Positions 54,442 through 63,341 of a stretch of DNA of 64,000 nt are shown piece by piece; the first letter of the stretch is position 1; each line of letters begins with the position of its first letter. The stretch spans positions 62,001 through 126,000 of the forward strand of contig JAGVQM010000011.1 in NCBI GenBank assembly GCA_020051695.1. Direction: 5' to 3'. This DNA is from Candidatus Zixiibacteriota bacterium. GTDB lineage: Bacteria; Zixibacteria; MSB-5A5; WJJR01; JAJRUJ01. The translations under genes were made by a program, and so were the position numbers. The notes beneath the pieces are model-generated. The model saw only the letters and a list, made by a program, of their open reading frames with translations. It was not told the DNA's origin and made no database searches.

Positions 54442-56826
54442 ATGAAGGGCATGATGCGCTTACTGGCAGGGGGGCTTGATTGGAAAGCCCTATCGATTAT
54501 TTTGCTTACTCTAATTCCGACCTTTTGTCTTGCACAGTCCGCACCTCGGATTGTTACAATCTCACCAGCCATGAATGAATTGAACGTGTCCGCAAGTACC
54601 AATATGTCGGTAACATTCGATGTCGAAATGGACGAAACGACCCTGGACAGTTCGACTTTTGTGGCCTATGGGCGATACTCTGGGTTGCATCATGGAACAT
54701 TTACATATGACGACATAACGATGACAGTTGTATTTAATCCGGAAGAAGACTTTCTGAAAGGCGAAACCGTCGATATAACCTTAACCACCAGCATTAAGTC
54801 TTTGGCAGGGCATGCTTTAGGAGTTAGTCATGTGTGGACCTTTACAATAGGAGTAACTGCGGGGGCAGGCCTATTTGTGTTCGGCGGGGAATATGATGTT
54901 ATTGGCACTGCCACTTCAATTACCTCTGCAGATTTTGATGACGATGGTGATCTTGACTTGGCAACGGCACATTTTTATTCCAATGCGATCACAATTTTGT
55001 TGAACCCAGGTGACGGTGCCTTCAATCTCTATGATGTTTATTCCTTGGGCGGAAACTACAATCCGTGGCAGATTCATGCAGTAGACATTAATATGGACAA
55101 CTCCATTGATATAATATGTTCTTCCGAACTAAATATTGCAGTCTTTGTCAATGACGGTAATGGCGTATTTACGCTCGATAGTCTTTATTCTGAAGGAATC
55201 TACTTCACTTATGCGGCTGATTATGATGGAGACGGCGATTATGACCTCGCCACCGGAGATTCTGGTTGGGCCACCAGCGACGTGTCAATTCTTCTTAATG
55301 ATGGCGAGGGAACATTAATATATGATTCCACTTATTCGACCGGCTATTATCCGTACGCAGCAGATTTTGATAATGATGCCGACTATGATATTGTGTCTGG
55401 GAATTTATACACGCTATTTAATAACGGCAATGCCGTATTTTCCGAGCCAATTAAAATATCATCTTATGAGCGGGCAATTGTTGCTGATTTTGACGGTGAT
55501 GGTGATAATGACATAACGACTCCTTATGTCGCAATTCTGTTAAATGATGGCGGCGGCGATTTTGTCCTTGATTCTACATATCGAGTTAATGGGGAATGTG
55601 CCGCTATTGGCGATTATGATGCTGATGGAGATATTGATTTGGCCACAGCCAATTCTTCAACCGACGATGTGTCTGTATTGGAAAATGACGGTTCAGGTAG
55701 GTTTACAATTATCAATACTTATAGTGTTGGTGACCTCCCCCTTTCAATCTGCACAGGTGACTTTGACGGAGATGGCGATTTAGACCTTGCCACAGCAAAT
55801 GCTTATTCAAGCTCCATTTCTATACTGTTAAACAAGTTCTGTGTGGATTCAGATTTTGACGGATATGGAGACCACGGTATTCCTGATAACGAATGTGAGG
55901 ATGATAACTGTCAAACTATATTTAATCCAAGTCAAGAAGATCATGATGGTGATGGATTGGGCGATTTATGTGATAAGTGCAGTGACTATGACGGCGACGG
56001 TTATGGTGATATTCCACAATATGACACGTGCGAGCACGACAATTGCTCGGGTGTTTATAATCCAAACCAGGCAGATCACGATGGTGATGGCGTCGGAGAT
56101 CTATGCGATAACTGTCCCCTTGTTGCCGGTGTATCACAATCTGATTCTGATGGCGATGGTAGAGGAGACATGTGCGACAATTGCGTATCAGTATCAAATC
56201 CAGACCAAATAGACTCTGATGGCGATTGGGTTGGGGACGAATGTGACTTATGCCCCGGCTATGATGACAGGATTGATAGCGATGGAGATGGGACACCAGA
56301 CAGTTGCGACTTGTGCCCCGGTTTCCCTGATTACAAAGACCCCGATGTAGACGGAATTCCGAGCAGTTGCGACAATTGCAAATATGATGCAAATCATAAT
56401 CAAGAAAACGGTGACTTAGATAGTCTTGGCGATGTATGTGACAATTGCCTGGAAATCACAAATGATGACCAATCCGATGTCGATATTGATGGAATAGGTG
56501 ATGCATGCGACAATTGCCGGACTGTTGCGAATCCTCAGCAGGAAGATGCAGATGGTGATGGGATTGGCAATGTGTGTGATGATTGTGATTGTACAGGATT
56601 GGGAGACTATGAGCCGGACGGGTCGATTAATCCTTTGGATGTAGTTTATATGGTCAATTATGTATACAGGGGTCAAGGCCCGGGGCTTTGGGCAATACAG
56701 AACTGCCCCATTCTCAATGGAGATTGGAATTGTGACGGCAACATGAATCCAGTGGATGTTGCGTTTATTGTAAAATATGTATATAAGTCGATGGGCGACG
56801 GCCCCTGCAACCCCTGCCCTGAATAA
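54442..56826 (+). CDS. Large secreted protein: Ig-like, FG-GAP/VCBS repeats, thrombospondin type 3 repeats and dockerin
   Basis: 794 residues from the ATG at 54442 (GGGGGAGGGG upstream), with a signal peptide (core [15 protein letters not shown]). An Ig-like domain (about 30-135, [19 protein letters not shown]) is followed by FG-GAP/VCBS propeller repeats ([36 protein letters not shown]). Next is a long series of thrombospondin type 3 calcium repeats ([28 protein letters not shown]). The C-terminus is a dockerin-like pair ([34 protein letters not shown]). It should be a calcium-loaded extracellular protein that attaches by its dockerin-like end. The gene is AT-richer than its surroundings and lies between a tRNA and direct repeats. 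Confidence 0.9.
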   Translation: MKGMMRLLAGGLDWKALSIILLTLIPTFCLAQSAPRIVTISPAMNELNVSASTNMSVTFDVEMDETTLDSSTFVAYGRYSGLHHGTFTYDDITMTVVFNPEEDFLKGETVDITLTTSIKSLAGHALGVSHVWTFTIGVTAGAGLFVFGGEYDVIGTATSITSADFDDDGDLDLATAHFYSNAITILLNPGDGAFNLYDVYSLGGNYNPWQIHAVDINMDNSIDIICSSELNIAVFVNDGNGVFTLDSLYSEGIYFTYAADYDGDGDYDLATGDSGWATSDVSILLNDGEGTLIYDSTYSTGYYPYAADFDNDADYDIVSGNLYTLFNNGNAVFSEPIKISSYERAIVADFDGDGDNDITTPYVAILLNDGGGDFVLDSTYRVNGECAAIGDYDADGDIDLATANSSTDDVSVLENDGSGRFTIINTYSVGDLPLSICTGDFDGDGDLDLATANAYSSSISILLNKFCVDSDFDGYGDHGIPDNECEDDNCQTIFNPSQEDHDGDGLGDLCDKCSDYDGDGYGDIPQYDTCEHDNCSGVYNPNQADHDGDGVGDLCDNCPLVAGVSQSDSDGDGRGDMCDNCVSVSNPDQIDSDGDWVGDECDLCPGYDDRIDSDGDGTPDSCDLCPGFPDYKDPDVDGIPSSCDNCKYDANHNQENGDLDSLGDVCDNCLEITNDDQSDVDIDGIGDACDNCRTVANPQQEDADGDGIGNVCDDCDCTGLGDYEPDGSINPLDVVYMVNYVYRGQGPGLWAIQNCPILNGDWNCDGNMNPVDVAFIVKYVYKSMGDGPCNPCPE

Positions 56827-56876
56827 CCAGCCCATTTCATTCCCGGCAGAGGCCCATATTCTGTGTCCGGCAGATG

Positions 56877-56950
56877 TCCACATCTGCCGCATCGACGATG
56901 AAGTATAATGGTCTATGCTGGGGCACATGTGGACATGTGCCGGACACGAA
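56877..56950 (+). repeat. 74-bp repeat, right copy, with nested palindromes
   Basis: This copy is the better preserved one. With its left flank it shows terminal inverted repeats TGTCCGGCA..TGCCGGACA (56865-56946) and two hairpins, CGGCAGATGTCCACATCTG (plus CCG) and GGCACATGTGGACATGTGCC. It is the partner of 54341-54414. Confidence 0.8.
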
Positions 56951-56968
56951 CCCCTGCGATTGATGCTT

Positions 56969-57035
56969 GTGGCATGGGCATCTTCCGCCAAAGGCGGACA
57001 AGTGCCCATGCGCACGGGCGAGACGCCCGTGCCAC
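56969..57035. repeat. GTGGCAYGGGC element, long form
   Basis: 67 bases with arms GTGGCATGGGC / GCCCGTGCCAC and the inner hairpin CCGCCAAAGGCGG, matching 31824-31890 closely. It lies 19 bases behind the right 74-bp repeat and about 100 bases before the DUF6754 gene. Confidence 0.8.
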
Positions 57036-57138
57036 AGGAACACCACCAACCCGCCTCCCACTGCGGCGGGTCGTCCACTGACAATGATTCCCCACCTTCC
57101 CCATTGACTCCCGCCCCCGATTAGGTTATATCCTATCA

Positions 57139-57969
57139 ATGCTGGCGTGGGTGGACAGTGTCGGGTGGGTGATTGCCGCCGGAGTGCCGGGGTTGATCCG
57201 CACCGACCGGCTCAACGCTTTGGTTCTGCTGATCGTCTTCTCCATTGTCGTGATCTATTTCATCCGCCGGGCGGCCCGGGGGGAGAAGCTGTATGTCCGG
57301 CCGCTGGCCGGGTTGCAGGCGGTCGAGGAGGCGGTCGGCCGCGCCACCGAAATGGGCAAGCCGGTGTTGTTCATCCCCGGCACCGGTGATATCGACGAAA
57401 TCCAGACTATCGCCGGGTTGTCGATTCTCGGATTGGTGGCCAAAGTGACCGCGCGGTATGAAACCCCACTGCTGGTCCCGGTGTTATATCCGATGCCGAT
57501 GGCCGCCGCGCAGGAGGTCGTGCGCGAGTCGTATATCGATGAGGGCAAGGCCGATCATCTTAGACCAGAAACCGTGCAGTACATCGCCGGGGAATCGTTC
57601 TCCTATTCAGCGCGCGTGGGGGGCATGATGCTGCGCGAAAAACCGGCCGCCAATATTTTTATGGGGACATTCCACGCCGAATCGCTGTTGATCTCCGAGG
57701 TCGGCCAATCGACCGGCGCCATCCAGATCGCCGGCACCGCCGAACCCGAACAACTGCCGTTTTTTATCGCCGCCTGTGATTACACATTGATCGGCGAGGA
57801 GTTGTACGCGGCCAGCGCCTATTTGTCCCAAGAATCCAAGATGCTCGGCTCGCTCAAGGGCCAGGATTTGGTGAAGATGATCATCATTTTTTGCCTGCTT
57901 GCAGGTATCCTGGCGGTCACGTTTGGTGTCTATCCCGAATTTGTCGTTGATCTGTTTACCGCGAATTGA
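57139..57969 (+). CDS. DUF6754-like membrane protein
   Basis: 276 residues. Transmembrane helices are predicted near residues 29-44 (LNALVLLIVFSIVVIYFI) and 245-265 (MIIIFCLLAGILAVTFGVY). Between them is a soluble domain with LYVRPLAGLQAVEEAVGRAT, EMGKPVLFIPGTGDIDEIQT and GMMLREKPAANIFMG, which I recognise as the DUF6754 pattern; its function is unknown. It opens a tight run of four membrane-protein genes, with the next ATG two bases after its stop. Confidence 0.75.
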   Translation: MLAWVDSVGWVIAAGVPGLIRTDRLNALVLLIVFSIVVIYFIRRAARGEKLYVRPLAGLQAVEEAVGRATEMGKPVLFIPGTGDIDEIQTIAGLSILGLVAKVTARYETPLLVPVLYPMPMAAAQEVVRESYIDEGKADHLRPETVQYIAGESFSYSARVGGMMLREKPAANIFMGTFHAESLLISEVGQSTGAIQIAGTAEPEQLPFFIAACDYTLIGEELYAASAYLSQESKMLGSLKGQDLVKMIIIFCLLAGILAVTFGVYPEFVVDLFTAN

Positions 57970-57971
57970 TT

Positions 57972-58592
57972 ATGAAAACACACCTGCCTGTCGCTATCGC
58001 ATTTTTATCCGGGATGCTGATGATTATCGCCTTCTTCGGCACCGGCGACACCCTGGCCGATTTTTCCAATGAGGCGTTGCGCTATATGAGCATCGTCGCC
58101 GGGTTTGCCCTGCTGCTGGGCGTGATTTCCATTACCCAGGTCAGCGCCGGTGTGGTCCGCAAACGCGAAAAAGACTGGCCGTACAAGATCGTCTTGTTGT
58201 TGTGTTTATTTACAATGGCCGGGTTTGGCATCTTTCAGGGGATCACCTCCGGCACGGTTTTCGAGTGGCTGTTTGAGAATATCCAGAAGCCGATGATGGC
58301 CACGATGTTTTCGGTGCTGGCGTTTTTTATCGCCTCGGCGGCGTACCGGGCATTCCGCGCGCGTACGGTGGAGGCGACGATCCTGCTGATCACGGCAATC
58401 GTGGTCATGCTGGGCCGCGTGCCGATGGGCCAGTACGTGTATGAGGATTTCCCGGCAGTGGCCAACTGGATCATGATGTTCCCCAGCGTGGCGGTGCAGC
58501 GGGGGATCATTATCGGCGCGGCGCTGGGCGCGGCCTCGATGTCGTTGCGCATTATCCTCGGTATCGAACGCACCTATATGGGGCGGGGGTAA
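57972..58592 (+). CDS. Multi-pass membrane protein of the DUF6754 cassette
   Basis: 206 residues with about six transmembrane helices (VAIAFLSGMLMIIAFFG, YMSIVAGFALLLGVISI, IVLLLCLFTMAGFGIF, MMATMFSVLAFFIASA, ATILLITAIVVMLG, and a C-terminal one). The loops are basic (VRKREKDWPYK, YRAFRARTVE). The ATG at 57972 is used; a TTG at 57966 overlaps the previous stop. The family is not recognised. It is the second gene of the cassette. Confidence 0.7.
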   Translation: MKTHLPVAIAFLSGMLMIIAFFGTGDTLADFSNEALRYMSIVAGFALLLGVISITQVSAGVVRKREKDWPYKIVLLLCLFTMAGFGIFQGITSGTVFEWLFENIQKPMMATMFSVLAFFIASAAYRAFRARTVEATILLITAIVVMLGRVPMGQYVYEDFPAVANWIMMFPSVAVQRGIIIGAALGAASMSLRIILGIERTYMGRG

Positions 58593-58616
58593 GGCCTGCG
58601 TTGACGGTGGTTGGTA

Positions 58617-59465
58617 ATGGCGGACGAAACCCCAAAATCTTTTCTGGCGCGCATTCAGAATATCGACCGGCGCGTGTTGTATGCGCTGATTTTCGTTTCG
58701 GTGATCGTACCGCTGTTTTTGCCGTTGAAATTGCCGGTCCCGGTCACCCCGGAAACCCAGAATTTCTTCGACGCGGTCGAAGCCCTGCCCGATTCGTCGA
58801 TTGTGATGCTGCCGTTTGATTTCTGGCCCTCGACCCTCGCCGAAACCGAACCGATGGCCGTGGTCGGGCTGCGCCACCTGTTCCGCAAAAACTGTTATGT
58901 CGTCGGGTTATCCAATGTCGGCATGGGCGGGCCGACCATTGCCGACCGGTTGCTGGACTCCATCGGCGGCGAGTTCCACAAGACGTATGGTGTGGATTAT
59001 GTCAACCTCGGCTACAAACCGGATTATCGCGCGGTGATGCTCGGCATGGGCACGCGCATTTCCGATATTTTTCCTACCGATTATCGCGATACGCCGCTGG
59101 AGGAACTCCCGCTCATGCGCCGCGTCCCCAACTATGACAGTGTCGCGTTCATCTTCATTGTTTCCGACAATGTCGCGGTGGACTATTGGGTTGGACTGGT
59201 CAACGCGCGGTTCGGGATACCGATGGGCGCCGGCGTGACTGCAGTGATGGCACCCAAAAGCCTGTCGTTCGTGCAGGCCAATCAATTGGTTGGTCTGCTG
59301 GGCGGGATGAAAGGGTGCGCCGAATATGAAAATCTGCTCGAACGCCCGGCCCGCGCCATCCGGGGCATGGACTCGCAGTCGATGATCCATCTGTTGATCG
59401 TGGTGTTTATTATTATGGGTAATGTGGGGTATTTCGCAAGCAAACGGCGGGTGCCACGGAGTTGA
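58617..59465 (+). CDS. Membrane-anchored protein with periplasmic domain, DUF6754 cassette
   Basis: 282 residues. One transmembrane helix near the N-terminus (VLYALIFVSVIVPLFLPL) and one at the C-terminus (MIHLLIVVFIIMGNVGYFA) bracket a soluble domain of about 215 residues (SIVMLPFDFWPSTLAETEP, VGMGGPTIADRLLDSIGG, GVTAVMAPKSLSFVQANQL). No catalytic motif is recognised. The ATG at 58617 follows GGTGGTTGGTA. Its TGA overlaps the next ATG by one base. Confidence 0.7.
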   Translation: MADETPKSFLARIQNIDRRVLYALIFVSVIVPLFLPLKLPVPVTPETQNFFDAVEALPDSSIVMLPFDFWPSTLAETEPMAVVGLRHLFRKNCYVVGLSNVGMGGPTIADRLLDSIGGEFHKTYGVDYVNLGYKPDYRAVMLGMGTRISDIFPTDYRDTPLEELPLMRRVPNYDSVAFIFIVSDNVAVDYWVGLVNARFGIPMGAGVTAVMAPKSLSFVQANQLVGLLGGMKGCAEYENLLERPARAIRGMDSQSMIHLLIVVFIIMGNVGYFASKRRVPRS

Positions 59466-60085
59466 TGATGGATTCGATCTGGACACAGCCGTTCTTCTAT
59501 TTTTTTCTGCCGGCGTTTTTTACGCTGGCGGTATACTCGCTTCTGTTCAAAGACAACCCGTGGTTTAAATTTGCCGAACATGTTTTCGCCGGATTGTCCG
59601 CCGGGTACTATGCCGGATTGATTTTTACGTCGGTGATCAAACAACAGATGTTCGTGCCGATGCTTTCCTCCGGCCGCTGGGATATGCTTATCCCCGGGGC
59701 CTTGGGCTGCCTGCTGTTTGTGCGGTTTTTTCCCCGGATACGCTGGCTGACCCGCATCCCGCTGGCCTTTGTGATCGGAACCACGGCGGGCATCATGTTT
59801 TTGCAGCAACTCCATGGCTTAATCCTGCCGCAGTTGCAAAGCACGCTCCTGCCACTGAACGACTTGAGCAACATTATTATCGTGGTCGGGGTTTTAACCA
59901 CCCTCGTTTATTTTTATTTTTCCAAGCCGCACACCGGCGCATTGGGCGGCGTGGCCAAGGCCGGGATGTGGTTCATTATGGTAGCTTTCGGCGCCCATTT
60001 CGGTTACACGGTCATGGCCCGCGTCTCACTTCTAATCGGGCGCATGCAGTTTTTATTCGTCGACTGGCTGCATTGGGCGCAATAG
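59465..60085 (+). CDS. Multi-pass membrane protein, last gene of the DUF6754 cassette
   Basis: 206 residues with about five to six transmembrane helices (FFYFFLPAFFTLAVYSLLF, MLIPGALGCLLFVRFF, IPLAFVIGTTAGIMFL, NIIIVVGVLTTLVYFYF, and a C-terminal one). It starts on an ATG that overlaps the upstream stop (TGATG). The family is not recognised. The chain of near-overlapping genes implies that the four products assemble together. Confidence 0.7.
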   Translation: MMDSIWTQPFFYFFLPAFFTLAVYSLLFKDNPWFKFAEHVFAGLSAGYYAGLIFTSVIKQQMFVPMLSSGRWDMLIPGALGCLLFVRFFPRIRWLTRIPLAFVIGTTAGIMFLQQLHGLILPQLQSTLLPLNDLSNIIIVVGVLTTLVYFYFSKPHTGALGGVAKAGMWFIMVAFGAHFGYTVMARVSLLIGRMQFLFVDWLHWAQ

Positions 60086-60157
60086 CCGGCCCGACGCGGT
60101 GACCGGTTTGCATCATCGCCGGAAAAGTATATATTTATCGGCGGAGGAGGTTGTGGC

Positions 60158-60910
60158 ATGTCCAAATCGGTGATGCGTGGCGCCTGGTGTGGTTTGATCG
60201 CCGGTATTGCACTTTGCTGCCTAGCCGGCTGTGAAACAAGTGGGACGAAAACGTCCCGGCTGAAGCAAAACTGGGAGTCGTATCCCTCGGAACATTTTGT
60301 TTTTTATTACCCGCCGAATTCGCCCCGGCTGGCCCGTATGGCGGAATTTGCGGAAAGCTGCGAGGAAATCAGCGGCCATCTCTGCGGCGTGCTGCAGATC
60401 AAAGCCGACCGGACCGTGGATTTTTTCGTGTTTAATTCCGATCCCCAGTGCGATTCGGTGCTGGGCCGGGCCGCGGGATTTTTCGAGGACGACCAGATCG
60501 TTATGCGTATCGGACAGCACCCCGGCGGATATGTGGCGCTGGCGATGTGCCATTTCATCAACCGGCAGCCGCCGGTGTTTGATTTCCTGGCCACCGGGTT
60601 GTTTAAACTGTACGCCCAGCCGTCGGTCAACGTCCATGCGGAGACCTTTACCTTTGAACGCCAGGACCGGCTTATTCCCCTGGCCGATCTGACCGATACT
60701 GCCTCGGTAAAAGACCCCGCCGTATACGCCACCGAGGCCGCGTCGTTTTGCGCCTTTATGCTGGCCAATTACGGCCCCGAACGCTTCAAGATGATGTGGA
60801 GTTCGACACTTAACCTGCCGGAATCGATCGCGAAAATTTACGGGATGGACCTCGATCGTTTCGAGACAGAATGGCGAAAATACTACCGGCGGGAAACCGG
60901 CCGCACCTGA
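60158..60910 (+). CDS. Lipoprotein with degenerate peptidase-MA-like domain
   Basis: 250 residues with a lipoprotein signal (lipobox LAGC in IALCCLAGCETSG). The mature part, WESYPSEHFVFYYPPNSPR..MAEFAESCEEISGHL, has the look of gluzincin-type Peptidase_MA-like domains, which normally contain HExxH and a later Glu. Here the matching stretch reads ALAMCHFINRQP and FLATGLFKLYA, so the zinc site is lost. It may be a non-catalytic binding protein. CGGAGGAGG precedes the ATG. Confidence 0.65.
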   Translation: MSKSVMRGAWCGLIAGIALCCLAGCETSGTKTSRLKQNWESYPSEHFVFYYPPNSPRLARMAEFAESCEEISGHLCGVLQIKADRTVDFFVFNSDPQCDSVLGRAAGFFEDDQIVMRIGQHPGGYVALAMCHFINRQPPVFDFLATGLFKLYAQPSVNVHAETFTFERQDRLIPLADLTDTASVKDPAVYATEAASFCAFMLANYGPERFKMMWSSTLNLPESIAKIYGMDLDRFETEWRKYYRRETGRT

Positions 60911-60953
60911 CAGCCATCACCCGCCGAAAACATCATCCTCTGATCGAGAGAAT

Positions 60954-61829
60954 ATGACAAACGATCCCCGGGACCCGATGAAGTGGATGTTTTTGTGCCT
61001 GGCGGGCCTGGGTACCGCAGCGTTCCTTGTCCTGGGGTGCAGTGCGCCCCAACCCCGGCCGGAAGTCCGGGAGCCGGAACGGCCACTGTTTGCGCCATCC
61101 GGCCTGCATGTCGATCATCAGCCGTTCAGCCTCACACTGACTTGGCAGACCAACCGCCGGGTCGGGGACGCCATCTCGGGTTATCATATTTACCTTTCCC
61201 CCGAAAAAAGTATCCGTGATCTGGCGCCCGACTCGCCGGAAGCGCAGGCATATTTGTGGCAATTTGCCGTGTATCCCGGGGACACCGATCCGCGTACCGA
61301 TATCGAGACCGCGATGATCGACGCGGTCGAGTACGGTGTGGAATACCACATTTATGTCCGCACGGTCGGCGCCGACGGCCGGGTTAGCCCGCCGTCAGAG
61401 GAAATCAGGGTCATCCCCCGCCCGTCCGGCAGAATCGAGCTGGTGCCGCGGCACGTTGACCGGCGGGACGGTTTCAGTTTTGCGGAAAGCGACTATGTGC
61501 GCGCCCAGGATGAGCGCAACGACCTGTATCTTTTTGTGCGAAACGACAGTGTTTTTGCCGCCAGCCCGCATCGGTTGGAACGGTCTAACCGGCATGTCGA
61601 ATTTCACGAGTTGGGCCCGGCTGTTTCGGTAGAGGATTACCCCACCGTCGATATCGCCCGAAAGGGAAAGGATTTCATTCACTTACAGCAGGGTTTCGCG
61701 TATATTCTATCGACCCCGGAGAATTGCCCGGCGAAATTGTTCGTTGCCGGTATTGCGGGCAGTGCGGGTCAGACAGTGGTGACCGTGGATTATGTTTTTC
61801 AAACGCGGAGTGGAGTCGGGATATTTTGA
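60954..61829 (+). CDS. Lipoprotein with fibronectin-like domain, unknown function
   Basis: 291 residues with a lipobox in FLVLGCSAPQP. A fibronectin type III-like beta-sandwich (about 45-160: PFSLTLTWQTNRRVGDAISG, YHIYVRTVGADGRVSPPSE) precedes a domain of unknown type (about 165-290) rich in beta strands. GAGAGAAT before the ATG at 60954 is a fair binding site; ATG 60978 would also give a lipoprotein signal. It follows the degenerate peptidase lipoprotein on the same strand. Confidence 0.65.
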   Translation: MTNDPRDPMKWMFLCLAGLGTAAFLVLGCSAPQPRPEVREPERPLFAPSGLHVDHQPFSLTLTWQTNRRVGDAISGYHIYLSPEKSIRDLAPDSPEAQAYLWQFAVYPGDTDPRTDIETAMIDAVEYGVEYHIYVRTVGADGRVSPPSEEIRVIPRPSGRIELVPRHVDRRDGFSFAESDYVRAQDERNDLYLFVRNDSVFAASPHRLERSNRHVEFHELGPAVSVEDYPTVDIARKGKDFIHLQQGFAYILSTPENCPAKLFVAGIAGSAGQTVVTVDYVFQTRSGVGIF

Positions 61830-61903
61830 ATTGGGCAGTATTACCTGGGAATTGGTATAACAGCTAGGGCCGTGGCACAGCCCCCGCGGCCGCAGGAGGA
61901 ACG

Positions 61904-62836
61904 ATGAGACTGATGCGTGCAACATGTGCCGTCGTGGTCCTGGCCGGAGCGTCGCTGTTCCTGGCGTTGGGGTGCGGCGGCGATGACGGGCCGACCGGGC
62001 CGACCATCGAAAATAATAGACTCATGATGCAGTTTTATAACGCGCCGCCGCTGCCCTCCCCCTGGATGTATCGCGCTTCAGTATTAAACGGCGGCCAGTG
62101 GGTGGATGGCGGTACCTTCAATGTCGATCTGGGGGGCAATCTTGTCAATGCGCAGGGCCAGCCCATCGACGATAACACACTGAACTTCGGCACGCTGGAC
62201 CTCCTCACCTGCGATTCGCTGCGGATCACGTTTGCCGAGAGCGGCGCCGGTATGTTGTTTCTGGCGGCGGCGATCGATTCCAATGTCAGTGTCAGACTGG
62301 AATCTCCCATGAAAGAAGAAGTGGGAGCGCGGGACCTGTATTATACCTATGGCACGCCCTCGGATGCTTTTGATGATAACGAACTTTCCGGCATTTGGTT
62401 TGCCGATGTCGACGGCCAGTCACCGAGTTTGGACTCACTCCCCGACCTGCCCGCAGGCTGGATTTTCGAGGGGTGGGCGAATCATGGCGGCGTGTATTTG
62501 TCCACCGGCAAATTTTCGGGCAAGGCGGGGGCGGATCAGAATTGTCGTTACTACAACTGTAGCGCCTCGACCCCGGCGTTTCCCGGGGAGGACTTCCTGG
62601 TCAATCCGCCGGCGGGTATACAGTTCCCGTTCGAATTTGATGAGGGCGATTCGGTGGTGATTTCCATCGAACCTGAGGATGATCCGGACTCCGGTTTGCC
62701 GTTCATCCGCTGGCATTTCCGCCATATCGATCGGACATCTGCGGAACTCCTTGAACAACTGGAACAAACCCATTTCATCTCGGCCAACGTTTCGCCCTAT
62801 TGGCCGGCCGCAAATGCCTTTATTACAAGCGATTAG
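61904..62836 (+). CDS. Lipoprotein with anti-sigma-factor-like (RskA-type) domain
   Basis: 310 residues, lipobox in FLALGCGGDDGP, then a Gly/Asp/Thr-rich linker. The part DLPAGWIFEGWANHGGVYLSTGKF resembles the C-terminal domain of anti-sigma-K factors (LPxGWxYEGW..STGxF), but no cytoplasmic anti-sigma region is present, so a direct regulatory role is doubtful. The rest is beta-rich with acidic stretches (EPEDDPDSG). GGAGGAACG precedes the ATG. Confidence 0.65.
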   Translation: MRLMRATCAVVVLAGASLFLALGCGGDDGPTGPTIENNRLMMQFYNAPPLPSPWMYRASVLNGGQWVDGGTFNVDLGGNLVNAQGQPIDDNTLNFGTLDLLTCDSLRITFAESGAGMLFLAAAIDSNVSVRLESPMKEEVGARDLYYTYGTPSDAFDDNELSGIWFADVDGQSPSLDSLPDLPAGWIFEGWANHGGVYLSTGKFSGKAGADQNCRYYNCSASTPAFPGEDFLVNPPAGIQFPFEFDEGDSVVISIEPEDDPDSGLPFIRWHFRHIDRTSAELLEQLEQTHFISANVSPYWPAANAFITSD

Positions 62837-63002
62837 GTGGCGTATGGCGCTGTCGTAAAGAGGGTGAGAGACAGCGTTGGGGGCCGGTGCTTCGGTGTCA
62901 AAAAACGGAGTAGCAAAGGCAGGTTCTGCAAATTCAAGCAATACGACCGGAATAAAAAGGTATATTGCGTACTATTAAGAGGGGGGAGAATAACCAGCTA
63001 AG

Positions 63003-63236
63003 ATGATGGGCGAAAAAACCGGCGGAGCAAGCCGGTGGACACGGTGGACCGGGGCGGTTCTGTTTGGAGTGCTCGGAGTGGTGGTCTTGTTGGGGGGGAT
63101 GGGATTGCTCGGATTAAAAGAACACCCCATGAGGCCGGCAATCGGTGTTGCTTTGTTGTGTTACAGTGCGTTACGGATTCTAGTGAACATCTGGCTCGGG
63201 CGCTCCAAACGCAATTCAAGGATTGAGATTCACTAA
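63003..63236 (+). CDS. Small two-helix membrane protein
   Basis: 77 residues with two hydrophobic helices (WTGAVLFGVLGVVVLLGGM, AIGVALLCYSALRILVNIWL) and a basic tail (GRSKRNSRIEIH). AGAGGGGGGAG lies upstream at an unusual distance, and ATG 63006 is an equal choice. The family is not recognised. It could be a spurious frame, but composition and a proper two-helix topology favour a real gene. Confidence 0.45.
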   Translation: MMGEKTGGASRWTRWTGAVLFGVLGVVVLLGGMGLLGLKEHPMRPAIGVALLCYSALRILVNIWLGRSKRNSRIEIH

Positions 63237-63276
63237 GCCGTTCCGTCATAAGCATGAAGGGGTGGGCAAAAACCGC

Positions 63277-63305
63277 TTGACACTGAGATAAAATCGGGGA
63301 ATAAT
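63277..63305 (+). promoter_or_regulatory. Sigma-70-type promoter of the TPR gene
   Basis: A consensus -35 TTGACA (63277-63282), a 17-base spacer and AATAAT (63300-63305) lie 37 bases before the ATG at 63342. It is the best-matching promoter I see in the window. Confidence 0.6.
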
Positions 63306-63341
63306 TGAAAATTATGTAAAAATGGGGATGTGTTGAAAAAC

